NCBI GenBank assembly: GCA_012959765.1
Contig: DUCO01000010.1
Location: forward strand, 1-64,000
Direction: 5' to 3'
Source: Dehalococcoidia bacterium
GTDB taxonomy: Bacteria > Chloroflexota > Dehalococcoidia > Lucifugimonadales > Lucifugimonadaceae
Length of the DNA stretch: 64,000 nucleotides
Both the position numbers and the translations under genes were made by a program. This document shows, piece by piece, positions 46,345 to 54,826 of the stretch. Position 1 is the stretch's first letter, and every line of letters begins with the position of its first letter. The notes beneath the pieces are model-generated. The model was not told the origin of the DNA. It did no database searches and saw only the letters and a list, made by a program, of their open reading frames with translations.

Positions 46345-46793
46345 TGCCCCCTCCCAGAACTCGTCGGAAAGAGCTGATAGCAATCGGGTGGCGCGAACGG
46401 GTTTCGCTGCCTGACTTCGAGGTTGAGGGGATCAAAGTAAAGGTCGATAGCGGTGCTCAAACCTCGTCGATTCACGCTTTTCGACCTCGGTTCAGCCAGC
46501 GCGACGACGGAGAGTGGGTTTCGTTCGAGATCCACCCTCGTCGAAGAAGCCGCAAAGATGCGATTCGAGTGAGTGCAAAAGTGCTTACACATAGATGGAT
46601 TCGCAGCTCGAACGGTAAGCGCGAACTTCGGCCGGTGATTGTGACCACGATGAGCCTGGCAGGCGAGGTTTTTCAGGCCGAGATGACACTGGCGAATCGT
46701 CACCTGATGGCTTACCGGATGATTCTGGGGCGATCGGCAATGCGTGGGCGGTTTATCGTCGACCCCAGCAAATCGTACAAGTTCGGTGAATAG
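46344..46793 (+). CDS. RimB-like retropepsin-fold protease (ATP-dependent zinc protease family)
   Basis: A 149-residue protein of the putative ATP-dependent zinc protease family (formerly DUF785), which has a retropepsin-like fold. The active-site-like motif is D35-S-G-A38 (KVKVDSGAQTSSIHAF), followed by a strand ending PVIVTTMSLAG and MAYRMILGRSAM, as in family members. In Pseudomonas, RimB trims glutamate chains added by RimK to S6. The one-base overlap with the RimK-like gene supports a functional pair here. Its basic N-terminus (PPPRTRRK) is short. Substrate is inferred only. Confidence 0.85.
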   Translation: MPPPRTRRKELIAIGWRERVSLPDFEVEGIKVKVDSGAQTSSIHAFRPRFSQRDDGEWVSFEIHPRRRSRKDAIRVSAKVLTHRWIRSSNGKRELRPVIVTTMSLAGEVFQAEMTLANRHLMAYRMILGRSAMRGRFIVDPSKSYKFGE

Positions 46794-46925
46794 GCCCCGC
46801 AGGGGGCGTTATATTTAGAACGAATTGCGTCTCGCTGTAATCTTCTGAGCCATATCTTTCGGGTTGAGCGTTATCATTCTTCGCCCACCTGTATTCATTT
46901 AGTTCCTTACGCCCGGAGTGACTCC

Positions 46926-47933
46926 ATGCCCCAAGATGTTGTTCGATATGGCCTGCTATCTACCGCACAGATTGGGCTGAACGCCCATCTTCCGGCTTCT
47001 CGTGAGTCGAAGAACTCCGAGATCGTGTCGGTTTCATCTCGAACTGCGGCTAAGGCCGAGGCTGCTGCTAACGAGCATGGTATTGAGCGCTGGTATGGCT
47101 CGTACGAAGAGCAGCTTGCGGATTCGGGAATCGATGCGATCGTGAACGGCCTTCCAAACGGGATGCACTGTGAATGGACGATCAAAGCGGCTGAGGCTGG
47201 CAAGCACATTCTGTGCGAAAAGCCGATGGCTGTTTCGGCCGAAGAGTGCCAGCGAATGATCGACGCGGCGAACGCCAATAACGTGGTGTTGGTCGAGGCG
47301 TTTACGCACCGATGGAATCCGCACATGCGCAAAGCGCGCCAGTTGATTGCCGAGGGTGCGATTGGCGAGATTCAGACGATCGATTCGGCGTTGTGTTTCA
47401 ACATTGCTGAACCTGATGGAAACGTTCGATTTTCACAGGAATTGGCCGGTGGGGCGCTGTGGGATGCGGGTTCGTACGCCGTTTACGCCACGCGATTTGT
47501 GATGTCGGCCGAGCCGGTGCAGGTGCGTGGAACTTCACATGACTCTGGAAACTGGGGAATCGACACCACGTTCTCGGGGACAATGAAGTTCACAAACGGT
47601 GCTATTGGCAACATCACAACCAACATGGAACAGCCATTCCGCTGCTTCATTACGATCGACGGTTCCAAGGGCCGAATCGAGATTCCGGGGATGTTCGATG
47701 ATTCGGGGCCGATCATCATCAAAACTGGTGATGGACGAAACGGTGAAACGACCCAGATAATCGCAACTCCAGCGCCGTACAGGTTCGTTGTTCAATTTGA
47801 TGAATTCTCTGAATGTGTACTTACCGGCAAGAAGCCCGATTACCCGGGAGAAGACGGTTTGCGAAACACGGCAGTTATCGAGGCGCTGTACAAGTCGGCG
47901 GAATCAGGGCGCCCCGTTGATTTGAGTCTTTAG
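46926..47933 (+). CDS. Gfo/Idh/MocA family oxidoreductase
   Basis: An NAD(P)-dependent sugar or polyol dehydrogenase-like enzyme, 335 residues. The N-terminal Rossmann fold begins YGLLSTAQIGLNAHLPA and contains the family EKP motif at E98-K99-P100 (LCEKPMA). The C-terminal alpha/beta domain has GGALWDAGSYAVYATRF, the region that usually supplies catalytic Asp and a Tyr or His. Substrates of this family include inositols, glucose-fructose and cyclised sugars. ATG 46926 has GGAG nine bases upstream. It opens a block of catabolic genes, and 25 bases later comes a broken methyltransferase gene. Confidence 0.92.
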   Translation: MPQDVVRYGLLSTAQIGLNAHLPASRESKNSEIVSVSSRTAAKAEAAANEHGIERWYGSYEEQLADSGIDAIVNGLPNGMHCEWTIKAAEAGKHILCEKPMAVSAEECQRMIDAANANNVVLVEAFTHRWNPHMRKARQLIAEGAIGEIQTIDSALCFNIAEPDGNVRFSQELAGGALWDAGSYAVYATRFVMSAEPVQVRGTSHDSGNWGIDTTFSGTMKFTNGAIGNITTNMEQPFRCFITIDGSKGRIEIPGMFDDSGPIIIKTGDGRNGETTQIIATPAPYRFVVQFDEFSECVLTGKKPDYPGEDGLRNTAVIEALYKSAESGRPVDLSL

Positions 47934-47958
47934 AGTTCGGATCAATCGGTAGGTGTGA

Positions 47959-48615
47959 ATGACTGAGAACCCTGAACCACAAGACTTTGTTGCTGAAGTG
48001 GCCGCAGGTTACGACGCTGTTGGTGATGACTACTACCGGTATTGCCGCAGCGAACCCAGCGCGGTTGTCGAGAAATATGGACGGTTGATTCTTGACGGAA
48101 TCGTGCAAGACGGCAGTGTTCTTGAACTGGGCTGTGGAAACGGTTTGCCGACCACGCAAAAGCTTGCCCAGAAGTTCGATGTCACCGCACTCGACTTTTC
48201 TCAAAAACAGATCGAAAAAGCCCGTCAAAACGTTGCTGGACCACGTTTTCTTCATGCCGACATGTCGACCGTTGAGTTCCCCGAAGGTCATTTTGATGGG
48301 GTGATTGCGTTTTACTAGATTATCCATGTACCTCGCGATCGGCAACTCGAGCTATTCAAATCGATATTCTCGTGGCTTAAGCCCGGGGGTCTGTTTGTTG
48401 CGACACTCAGCAGATCAGATGAAGAGCAGTACATCGAAGAAGACTGGTTCGGGGCACCTATGTACTGGAGCGGGTTTGATGCCGACACGTACAGGAAGAT
48501 GATCGTCGAATCTGGGTTCGTAATTTCATCGGACGTAGTGGAAACTTCCGATGATCCCAACAGCGATGGCGAGAAGGAGATTCACCTCTGGATGGTTGCT
48601 CGTCGACCTGAATAG
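47959..48615 (+). pseudogene. SAM-dependent methyltransferase interrupted by an in-frame TAG
   Basis: A class I methyltransferase of the Methyltransf_11/25 type can be read as one frame with a single TAG at 48316-48318. The first part, 119 residues, contains motif I VLELGCGNGLP, TALDFSQKQIEKAR and a motif II-like HFDGVIAFY. Immediately after the TAG the frame continues IIHVPRDRQLELF, WLKPGGLFVATLS, and so on to the true stop at 48613-48615, which is exactly the normal C-terminal half. TAG is an ordinary stop elsewhere in the window (for example 20641-20643). This is therefore a nonsense mutation, a population variant or a sequencing error. A one-base change (for example TCG, TAC or TGG) would restore the gene. 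Confidence 0.85.
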
Positions 48616-48693
48616 CGCCACCGCAGGTCGAACAAGGGCGTAACATGCGCCCGTTACTCACTACTGCTCAGCAATTTTCAGGTGTCAAAAACG

Positions 48694-49464
48694 ATGTATC
48701 CAAGTGATGTTCGACAGAAATTAGCCACCGGCAATCCCGTTCTCGGAACCAGCATGTTCACTCGTGAACCATTCGTTGCCCAGTCTATTTATCAGACCGG
48801 AGCTGACTGGGTGTGGATCGACCAGGAGCATTCGCCAGACGGGTTTGAGTCTGTCGGCACTATTTGCGTGCAGGGTCGAGAGAACGGCAGTGCGCCAGTT
48901 ATTCGGATTCCCTACAACAATCAGGGAGACATCAAGAAGGCTTACGACGTTGGCGCGGTTGGCGTGATGGTGCCTCAGATCGATACACCTGATGACGCCA
49001 AACAAGCAGTGCATTGGGCGAAGTATCCGCCGATGGGCATGCGAGGAATCGCACCGTTCTTTGCCGGCTATCTTGGTCTGACTCAGCAGGATATTATCGA
49101 TAACGCAAACGACGAGACGATATTGATGCTGCAGATGGAGAGCGTTGAAGCGTACGAAAATCTCGACGAGATCCTGGCGGTTCCCGGATACGAAGTGCTT
49201 CTGGTTGGACCGACCGACCTTTCGGCTTCGCTGGGCATTAGCGGTGATATTCACAACTCGAAGGTCGAGAACATCATGATCGATGTCGCAGCTCGCATAA
49301 AAGGCACTGGCAAGTATTTGGCGACTACGTTCGGAGATGTTGATGACTGCCGACGCTGGATTGGCGAGGGCTACCAGATGATGAACGTATCGAGCACGCT
49401 GGCGCTTGGGACGATTCAGACTGAGGAGATCTACGCTGAGCTGCGAGAGCGGTACAAGGCTTAG
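48694..49464 (+). CDS. HpcH/HpaI aldolase family protein
   Basis: A class II pyruvate aldolase-like protein, about 256 residues, of the family that includes 4-hydroxy-2-oxo-heptanedioate aldolase and 5-keto-4-deoxyglucarate aldolase. Family motifs are present: TGADWVWIDQEH, RIPYNN, VGVMVPQIDTPDDAK, LQMESVEAYENLDEI and VGPTDLSASLG, containing the metal-binding Glu and Asp and the active-site Arg and His. ATG 48694 with AGGTG nine bases before it is preferred; a GTG at 48682 would add four residues. Its position after the Gfo/Idh/MocA gene and before a strong terminator ends a three-gene unit. It likely cleaves a 2-keto-4-hydroxy acid. Confidence 0.9.
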   Translation: MYPSDVRQKLATGNPVLGTSMFTREPFVAQSIYQTGADWVWIDQEHSPDGFESVGTICVQGRENGSAPVIRIPYNNQGDIKKAYDVGAVGVMVPQIDTPDDAKQAVHWAKYPPMGMRGIAPFFAGYLGLTQQDIIDNANDETILMLQMESVEAYENLDEILAVPGYEVLLVGPTDLSASLGISGDIHNSKVENIMIDVAARIKGTGKYLATTFGDVDDCRRWIGEGYQMMNVSSTLALGTIQTEEIYAELRERYKA

Positions 49465-49484
49465 TCGACTAATTGAGAAGTAGG

Positions 49485-49528
49485 CAATAAAAAAGCCGAC
49501 GGGATCTTTCCCGCCGGCTTTTTTATTG
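49485..49528. terminator. Bidirectional terminator after the HpcH aldolase
   Basis: A 19-bp stem with one mismatch (49485-49503 with 49510-49528), a six-base loop, A6 on the left and T6 on the right. It serves convergent genes. Confidence 0.88.
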
Positions 49529-49542
49529 TCGCTAGTAAGCTG

Positions 49543-50661
49543 CTAGTCCATGTGCAGGGCAACACGTTGCGCCTGCGTTCCGGTGTCCTTGCCCTGCCAT
49601 TCGGCGAACTCGAACGCTTCGTTCACCTGATCAAGTGCAAAAGTGTCGGAAACGACGTCCATCAACTGGTACTTGTCCTTGGTCTTCACGAGGAACTGCA
49701 GGGCAGCTTCGATGACCCACGGGTTGTAGTGAACCGTGCCGACCCACTTGGTCTGGTTACCGATGATTTTGCCAGCGGGAATCGTGAGGCTTCCACCACC
49801 AATGTTTCCAATGTCGAGATACGACCCGTTGATGCGGACCATGTCGAGACCTTCATAAGTTGCTGCTGCGATTCCAACCACTTCAACCACAACGTCGGCG
49901 CCTATGCCGCGAGTCAACTCACGAACACGTTCAACGCGTGATTCGGCGGTTGGGTATTCGGTCATTGAAATCGTCGATGTCGCACCACATTTCATGGCGC
50001 GATCGAGTCGATTCTGCTGACCATCAATGACGATGATCTGGCTTGCGCCACGCTCGGCGGCAACTGCCGTTGCGTAGATTCCGAGTCCACCGGCACCTTG
50101 AATAACGACGGTATCGCCAAACGCAACGCCAACGCGCTCAAGTCCGAACAAAACTTGCGCTAAAGCACAGTTCACAGCTGGTACGGCTTCACTCGGAAGC
50201 TCGTCTGGAACTTTGTAGGCGTAGTGGCCGGGTTCGAGATAGAAGTACTCTGCCATGCCGCCGTTGCAGTATGGGTAATCGTCGAGTCCAACCATGTTTC
50301 GGCGCTGCCTGAACGTGCATGCGTGGTGTTCGCCGCGAATGCAGTGGTAGCAACGGTGGCACGGGAAGAAGAATGGGAACGCCACTCGATCGCCTTCTTT
50401 GAGCGGTCGGCGGAGTGAGTCGGTGTTGATGCCATTGCCCAACGAGTGAACGACGCCAGTGAACTCATGACCCAGTACCCGTCGCTTTGAACGAGGTGGT
50501 CCATCTCCATCGCCACGCCAGACATGCAAGTCAGATCCGCAAACGACCGCGTCGGTGTTCTTGATGAGTATTCCACCGGTTTCGATTTCGGGGGTTGGAA
50601 GAGTTTCCAACTCGAACGGCTTACCGGGTTCGGTAAAAACTGTAGTTAGGCCCTGAGGCAT
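49543..50661 (-). CDS. Zinc-dependent alcohol dehydrogenase family protein
   Basis: A medium-chain zinc dehydrogenase of 372 residues. Catalytic zinc ligands are C41 (VVCGSDLH) and H65-E66 (LGHEF). The structural zinc lobe is complete with C101, C104, C107 and C115 (PCHRCYHCIRGEHHAC). NAD binding is shown by VVIQGAGGLGIYATA and a VIDGQQNR acidic end. Members near sugar-acid genes oxidise sugar alcohols or hydroxy acids (for example threonine or sorbitol dehydrogenase types). The gene is convergent with the HpcH aldolase and divergent from the Ldh2 gene. The substrate is not determined by the sequence. Confidence 0.92.
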   Translation of the reverse strand: MPQGLTTVFTEPGKPFELETLPTPEIETGGILIKNTDAVVCGSDLHVWRGDGDGPPRSKRRVLGHEFTGVVHSLGNGINTDSLRRPLKEGDRVAFPFFFPCHRCYHCIRGEHHACTFRQRRNMVGLDDYPYCNGGMAEYFYLEPGHYAYKVPDELPSEAVPAVNCALAQVLFGLERVGVAFGDTVVIQGAGGLGIYATAVAAERGASQIIVIDGQQNRLDRAMKCGATSTISMTEYPTAESRVERVRELTRGIGADVVVEVVGIAAATYEGLDMVRINGSYLDIGNIGGGSLTIPAGKIIGNQTKWVGTVHYNPWVIEAALQFLVKTKDKYQLMDVVSDTFALDQVNEAFEFAEWQGKDTGTQAQRVALHMD

Positions 50662-50913
50662 TTTCGTAAATTCTCCACTTTGGGAATTCGTTAATTAGTT
50701 CGCTCGACAAAATTTAGGCTCATCGGACGCCCGCAGCAAGCAAATGAACCCAGAAATTACCAATTATTTGAGGCAATGTGTTCGCGCGGGCGCTCACCGC
50801 GCTTAATGACTGGCGTATACTCCGCCCCGTTTTCCGTGTTCATTCGACCGCATTGCTCAGGTAAATTCGGAGCGGCGAGCAGGATGGACTCAATTTAGAA
50901 AGGGACAGCAAAA

Positions 50914-51996
50914 TTGCTGGAGCGATTTCACGTACCAAGTGATATAGCAGTCCATGTCGACGTAGACGACATGACGACGACTGTGACCGATATTTTCTTG
51001 AAGATGGGCATGTCTGCCGACGATGCCGATAAAGCAGCAGAAGTACTTGTCTACGCCGACATACGGGGCATCGAAACCCACGGTGTGTCCAACATGCTGC
51101 GCCGATACGTCGAGCAGTTTGGTGAGGGTGGGATTAACCCCACTCCAAATCCTAAAATTATTCGAGAGATGCCAGCAGCTGCAACGATAGATTGCGATGG
51201 AGGTCACGGTCTTGTTGTGGGCCCGATGGCTATGGAAATGGCGATCGAACGAGCCAAGACTTACGGCATCGGAACGATCACCGCGAACAACGGTCGACAC
51301 TTCGGTGCTGCCGCGTTCCACGCCGCAATGGCGTTAGATCATGGAATGATCGGTGTCGCAATGACTACCGGTGGAATGTCGGTGCTACCCGTTGATGGCG
51401 CCAAGCCGATGTTCGGCCTAAACCCGATTGCCATAGCCGTGCCGACTCACAGTGAAGCACCGTTTATTTTCGACGCATCCATGAGCTCGGTGGCAGGTAA
51501 CAAGATCGCTCTCGCGCAACGCCTTGGTGTCGATGTGGCACCGGGTTGGATCGCAGACGCAGATGGTGTCCCGATCATGGAAGAAAGCCCGGTACCCGAC
51601 AAATACTTCATGCTGCCATCTGGTGGTTCTCGCGAGGGCGGTGCGCACAAGGGGTCGAGCCTGGGCATATGGGTTGAAGTGATGTGCACACTCTTGGGCT
51701 CAACGGGCGCGGGGCCAAACCGTAGGGGCGGTGCAGCTCACCACTTCATTGCTTACAACGTAGAGGCATTCGCCGATCTCGAAGAGTTCAAGAGCGAGAT
51801 GGACATCTACATGAACGAGATCAAGAGCACGCCGCCGATTCCAGGAAAAGAACGTGTTGTGTATGCCGGACTTCCGGAGCATGAGGAAGAAATCGAGCGT
51901 CGTGAGAACGGAATTCCGTATCACCCCGAAGTTATTGATTGGTTCCGCGGAATTACCGGGGAACTCGACATTACGTGGCGACTAACAAGCGACTAA
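50914..51996 (+). CDS. Ldh2-family (malate/L-lactate type) dehydrogenase
   Basis: A member of the Ldh2/MDH2 oxidoreductase family, structurally distinct from classical LDH, which reduces 2-keto acids or imino acids with NAD(P)H. Characteristic sequences are ADIRGIETHGVSNM, NNGRHFGAAAFHA (with the catalytic His) and GLNPIAIAVPT, and the HKGSSLGIWVEV segment. At 360 residues the length is usual. TTG 50914 has AAAGGGA upstream. Known activities include ureidoglycolate, 2,3-diketogulonate and malate/sulfolactate dehydrogenase. It is the first gene of a plus-strand group with a second HpcH-type aldolase 15 bases on. Confidence 0.92.
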   Translation: MLERFHVPSDIAVHVDVDDMTTTVTDIFLKMGMSADDADKAAEVLVYADIRGIETHGVSNMLRRYVEQFGEGGINPTPNPKIIREMPAAATIDCDGGHGLVVGPMAMEMAIERAKTYGIGTITANNGRHFGAAAFHAAMALDHGMIGVAMTTGGMSVLPVDGAKPMFGLNPIAIAVPTHSEAPFIFDASMSSVAGNKIALAQRLGVDVAPGWIADADGVPIMEESPVPDKYFMLPSGGSREGGAHKGSSLGIWVEVMCTLLGSTGAGPNRRGGAAHHFIAYNVEAFADLEEFKSEMDIYMNEIKSTPPIPGKERVVYAGLPEHEEEIERRENGIPYHPEVIDWFRGITGELDITWRLTSD

Positions 51997-52011
51997 AGCA
52001 GGAGATTCATA

Positions 52012-52902
52012 TTGGCAAAGCGAATTAATAAGTGCATTGAGTTGCTCGAGCAAGGTCAGCCGTTCTACGCGACTCACCCGACCGAGCTGACGTACGAAGC
52101 AGGTGTGAAGGACTCTCAGACATGGGCAGACATGCTGATGATGGACTTCGAGCATCACCCATTCGACACGGTTGGTCTGGTCAACTACATGCGTGGTTTG
52201 AAGGATGGCGGGCCGACACCAAGTGGTCACGCGACCCCGACGGTGCTTTGCACACTTCCTTCGAATGCAATCACACCCGAAGAGGTGCGATACAACGCAT
52301 GGCAGGCTCGTCACGTATTGAGCGCTGGAGTTCACGGAATACTGCACACCCACACTCGTACGGCTGCATCGGTGGCAGCATTTGTGCAGATCACTCGGTA
52401 TCCGTTCCAAGAAATCGACCGTGACGTGATCGGTGAGGGGCTTCGAGGTGCTGGAGGACAGCGACCGGCCAACGAAATCTGGGGACTTTCACCCGCCGAG
52501 TATGCAAAAGCCGCCGACCCGTGGCCTTTGAACCCGGATGGCGAGCTGATTCTGGGTCTCAAGATCGAAGATAGGTACTGTCTTGCGAACGTCGACGAAA
52601 TCGTTGAAGTACCGGGAATCGCATTCGCAGAGTGGGGACCTGGAGACATGGGAATGTCGCTTGGACACCCGGACGCACACGACCCTCCGTATCCGGACGA
52701 CATGAACGATGCACGGGACAAGATCAACGCCGCTCTCACTCGTAAGGGCATCGGCTTCTACGCAAGCTGGGCTGACGACAACATGACCATGGAAGAACGG
52801 GTCGACTACTCGATCGACGTTGTTAAGGTCAAGATGATGGGCGCAACTGAGGAATGGGCGGCTTACGGCCGAAAGAAGACCGGACGCACGATGGCTGTTT
52901 AG
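52012..52902 (+). CDS. HpcH/HpaI aldolase family protein
   Basis: A second, longer pyruvate-aldolase-fold protein (296 residues). Recognisable parts are LMMDFEHHPFD (the WIDxEH-like motif), the ARHVLSAGVHGILHTHTRT strand, GLKIEDRYCLANVDEI (ligand Glu in place of LQIES) and AEWGPGDMGMSLG (ligand Asp, in place of VGPTDLSASLG). It carries insertions relative to classic members. Metal ligands are conserved, so activity is likely. TTG 52012 has AGGAG upstream, and the 15-base gap from the Ldh2 gene makes co-transcription near certain. It would cleave a keto-hydroxy acid to pyruvate or glyoxylate plus aldehyde; the substrate is inferred only. Confidence 0.85.
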   Translation: MAKRINKCIELLEQGQPFYATHPTELTYEAGVKDSQTWADMLMMDFEHHPFDTVGLVNYMRGLKDGGPTPSGHATPTVLCTLPSNAITPEEVRYNAWQARHVLSAGVHGILHTHTRTAASVAAFVQITRYPFQEIDRDVIGEGLRGAGGQRPANEIWGLSPAEYAKAADPWPLNPDGELILGLKIEDRYCLANVDEIVEVPGIAFAEWGPGDMGMSLGHPDAHDPPYPDDMNDARDKINAALTRKGIGFYASWADDNMTMEERVDYSIDVVKVKMMGATEEWAAYGRKKTGRTMAV

Positions 52903-52952
52903 CCGGAATCTCTGGCTTCTCTCACGCCTTTTGGCGAAACAGACTGTAAATT

Positions 52953-52982
52953 GAGTCGAGCTCGTGAAAGCGGGCTCGACTC
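52953..52982 (+). repeat. Inverted repeat between the aldolase and epimerase genes
   Basis: A 12-bp stem with one G-T pair (52953-52964 with 52971-52982) and a TGAAAG loop. No T run follows, so it is an mRNA hairpin or weak terminator at most. Confidence 0.5.
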
Positions 52983-53057
52983 GCGTTCAGACCAGGCCAA
53001 TCCTAAAAACGGCCTTAATCTGGCTGGCCAATATTGAAATATTCGGGAATTCAAAAG

Positions 53058-54005
53058 ATGAAAGTACTAGTAACTGGCGGATCGGGAATTGTTGGTCATT
53101 ACGTGATCGACGAGTTGTACAAACTCGGCCATGAAGTGATCAACGCCGACAAATTCCGCATGTCCAGCAACCTGAGTCACAGTGGAACAACCGGTCAACT
53201 TGCCAGTGCCGACGCTGCGGTGGGGTTGCGGGAGAACTGGCCGAGAATCCCGACATTCTTCGAGGTTGAGATTTCGGACTACGGTCAGGTGATTTCGTCG
53301 ATGGACGGTTGCGACGCGGTTATTTCGCTTGCTTCACGACCGAGTGCGGCGAACTACGTTGAAGAAGACGTTGTTCGCACGAACACCATGTCGATGTGGA
53401 ACGTGTGTAGAGCAGCCGAGCAGCTCAAGGTGAAGCGTGTTGCGCTTGGCTCTTCCTACAACTCCGTGGGAGCCATGGGCACTGCTGCTCGATGGGAGCC
53501 CAAAGAGGTCAAGCCGCCCGAGTACTTCCCGATGGACCAGAACGTGTACACACGCTCTGAAGATCCGTACTCGATTGCCAAGTGGCTTGGTGAAGAGATA
53601 GGTGAGGCGTTCTCACGTCGTTCTCCGTGGATGGCAATCGCCAGCATGCGGTTCAACGGCATGTGGGACGACGCGTACTTCACGCATCTGCAGGCGAACC
53701 CGATTACCGATCCGTGGACTCGCTGTCAGGGATTCTGGACGTACCTGCACATTCGCGATGCTGCCAGAGCGTGTGTTCAGTCGGTTGTGAACAAAAACTG
53801 GAATGGTCATCACCGATTCTTCTTGAACGCCAAGGACACGATGCTGAATATCCCAACGATGGAGGCGATCAAGACGGTTTATCCCGACGTTCCGCTGAAG
53901 AAAGAGTTCGACGGCTTCGAAGCTCCACTTTCGATTCAGAATGTGAAAGATGTGATTGGCTGGGAGCCGATTTATTCGTGGCGAGACGAACAGTTCAGTT
54001 CGTAG
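53058..54005 (+). CDS. NAD-dependent epimerase/dehydratase family protein
   Basis: An extended short-chain dehydrogenase of 315 residues. The NAD-binding motif TGGSGIVGHYV is at the N-terminus, followed by a DAVISLAS segment, a GSSYNSVG strand (with the Ser) and the catalytic Y-x3-K in DPYSIAK. FHIRDAAR-like YLHIRDAARACV is typical of the family. Related enzymes include uronate dehydrogenases and UDP-sugar epimerases. ATG 53058 begins exactly at the Rossmann fold; an in-frame TTG 24 bases upstream is a second choice. Given the aldolases and dehydratases around it, a role in oxidising or epimerising sugar acids is plausible. Confidence 0.88.
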   Translation: MKVLVTGGSGIVGHYVIDELYKLGHEVINADKFRMSSNLSHSGTTGQLASADAAVGLRENWPRIPTFFEVEISDYGQVISSMDGCDAVISLASRPSAANYVEEDVVRTNTMSMWNVCRAAEQLKVKRVALGSSYNSVGAMGTAARWEPKEVKPPEYFPMDQNVYTRSEDPYSIAKWLGEEIGEAFSRRSPWMAIASMRFNGMWDDAYFTHLQANPITDPWTRCQGFWTYLHIRDAARACVQSVVNKNWNGHHRFFLNAKDTMLNIPTMEAIKTVYPDVPLKKEFDGFEAPLSIQNVKDVIGWEPIYSWRDEQFSS

Positions 54006-54055
54006 CCGTTCGCCAATAGGATCTGAGCAGGTGCCGCACATCGTAGACTTGTCAC

Positions 54056-54811
54056 ATGTGCGGCGCTTTTGTTTATGTCTATGTCGGGGGAGTTCGCTAC
54101 CAGTTGATGGGTAGTGGAGTTGAGCGCGCGGGTGTTGGCGATTTGATTGCCCGGCGACCCGATCTTGGTTCGAGGTTCAATATTCGCCCAACGCAGGATG
54201 TTGTGATGGTCGTCAATGAGGATGGTCGCCCGGTCGCCCGGCCCATGCGATGGGGATTGATTCCCAGCTGGGCAAAGGCCGACAAATTGCCGCGAAGTAC
54301 GTTCAACGCGAGAGACGATCGACTGGCAGAATCGGGCATGTGGCGTGGGCCGTTCAAGCGCAGCAGGGGAGTTGTTCCGGCGAATGGATTCTTCGAGTGG
54401 AAGAAGACTGATGGCCAAAAGCAGCCGATGTACATCACACCAAAAGACGGAGAGATATTTCGGTTCGCAGCCGTGTATGACTTCTGGATAAACGAACACG
54501 GCGAAACGGTCGAATCTTGTGCCATTGTCACCACCGAGGCCAACGATTTTATGTCATCGATCCACGATCGAATGCCAGCAATTCTTGATGAAGAAACCGT
54601 GGCGCTGTGGCTTGACCCGGCGACAACTGAGACTGACAGTCTGCAACCCATTCTCATGCCGTCTGCAAACGAAATTCTTCAGGCTCATCCGGTATCGACC
54701 CGGGTCAATTCATACAAAAACGATGATGAAAGTCTGATCACAGAAGTGTCGATCAGTGAACCCGAATCGGCTGAAGGGCAGCTAGGCTTGTTCGACGACT
54801 CAACTGACTAG
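54056..54811 (+). CDS. SRAP-domain protein (YedK/HMCES-like)
   Basis: An SOS-response-associated peptidase family protein of 251 residues, which protects abasic sites in single-stranded DNA by forming a thiazolidine cross-link with its N-terminal cysteine. C2 is present directly after the start Met (MCGAFV). The other conserved residues appear in FNIRPTQ, TFNARDD, ANGFFEW (Glu) and SSIHDRMPAIL (His). The protein matches the usual length. It is followed 15 bases later by a membrane-anchored nuclease gene, and the two could share a transcript. Confidence 0.94.
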   Translation: MCGAFVYVYVGGVRYQLMGSGVERAGVGDLIARRPDLGSRFNIRPTQDVVMVVNEDGRPVARPMRWGLIPSWAKADKLPRSTFNARDDRLAESGMWRGPFKRSRGVVPANGFFEWKKTDGQKQPMYITPKDGEIFRFAAVYDFWINEHGETVESCAIVTTEANDFMSSIHDRMPAILDEETVALWLDPATTETDSLQPILMPSANEILQAHPVSTRVNSYKNDDESLITEVSISEPESAEGQLGLFDDSTD

Positions 54812-54826
54812 TCAAAAACGAACACG

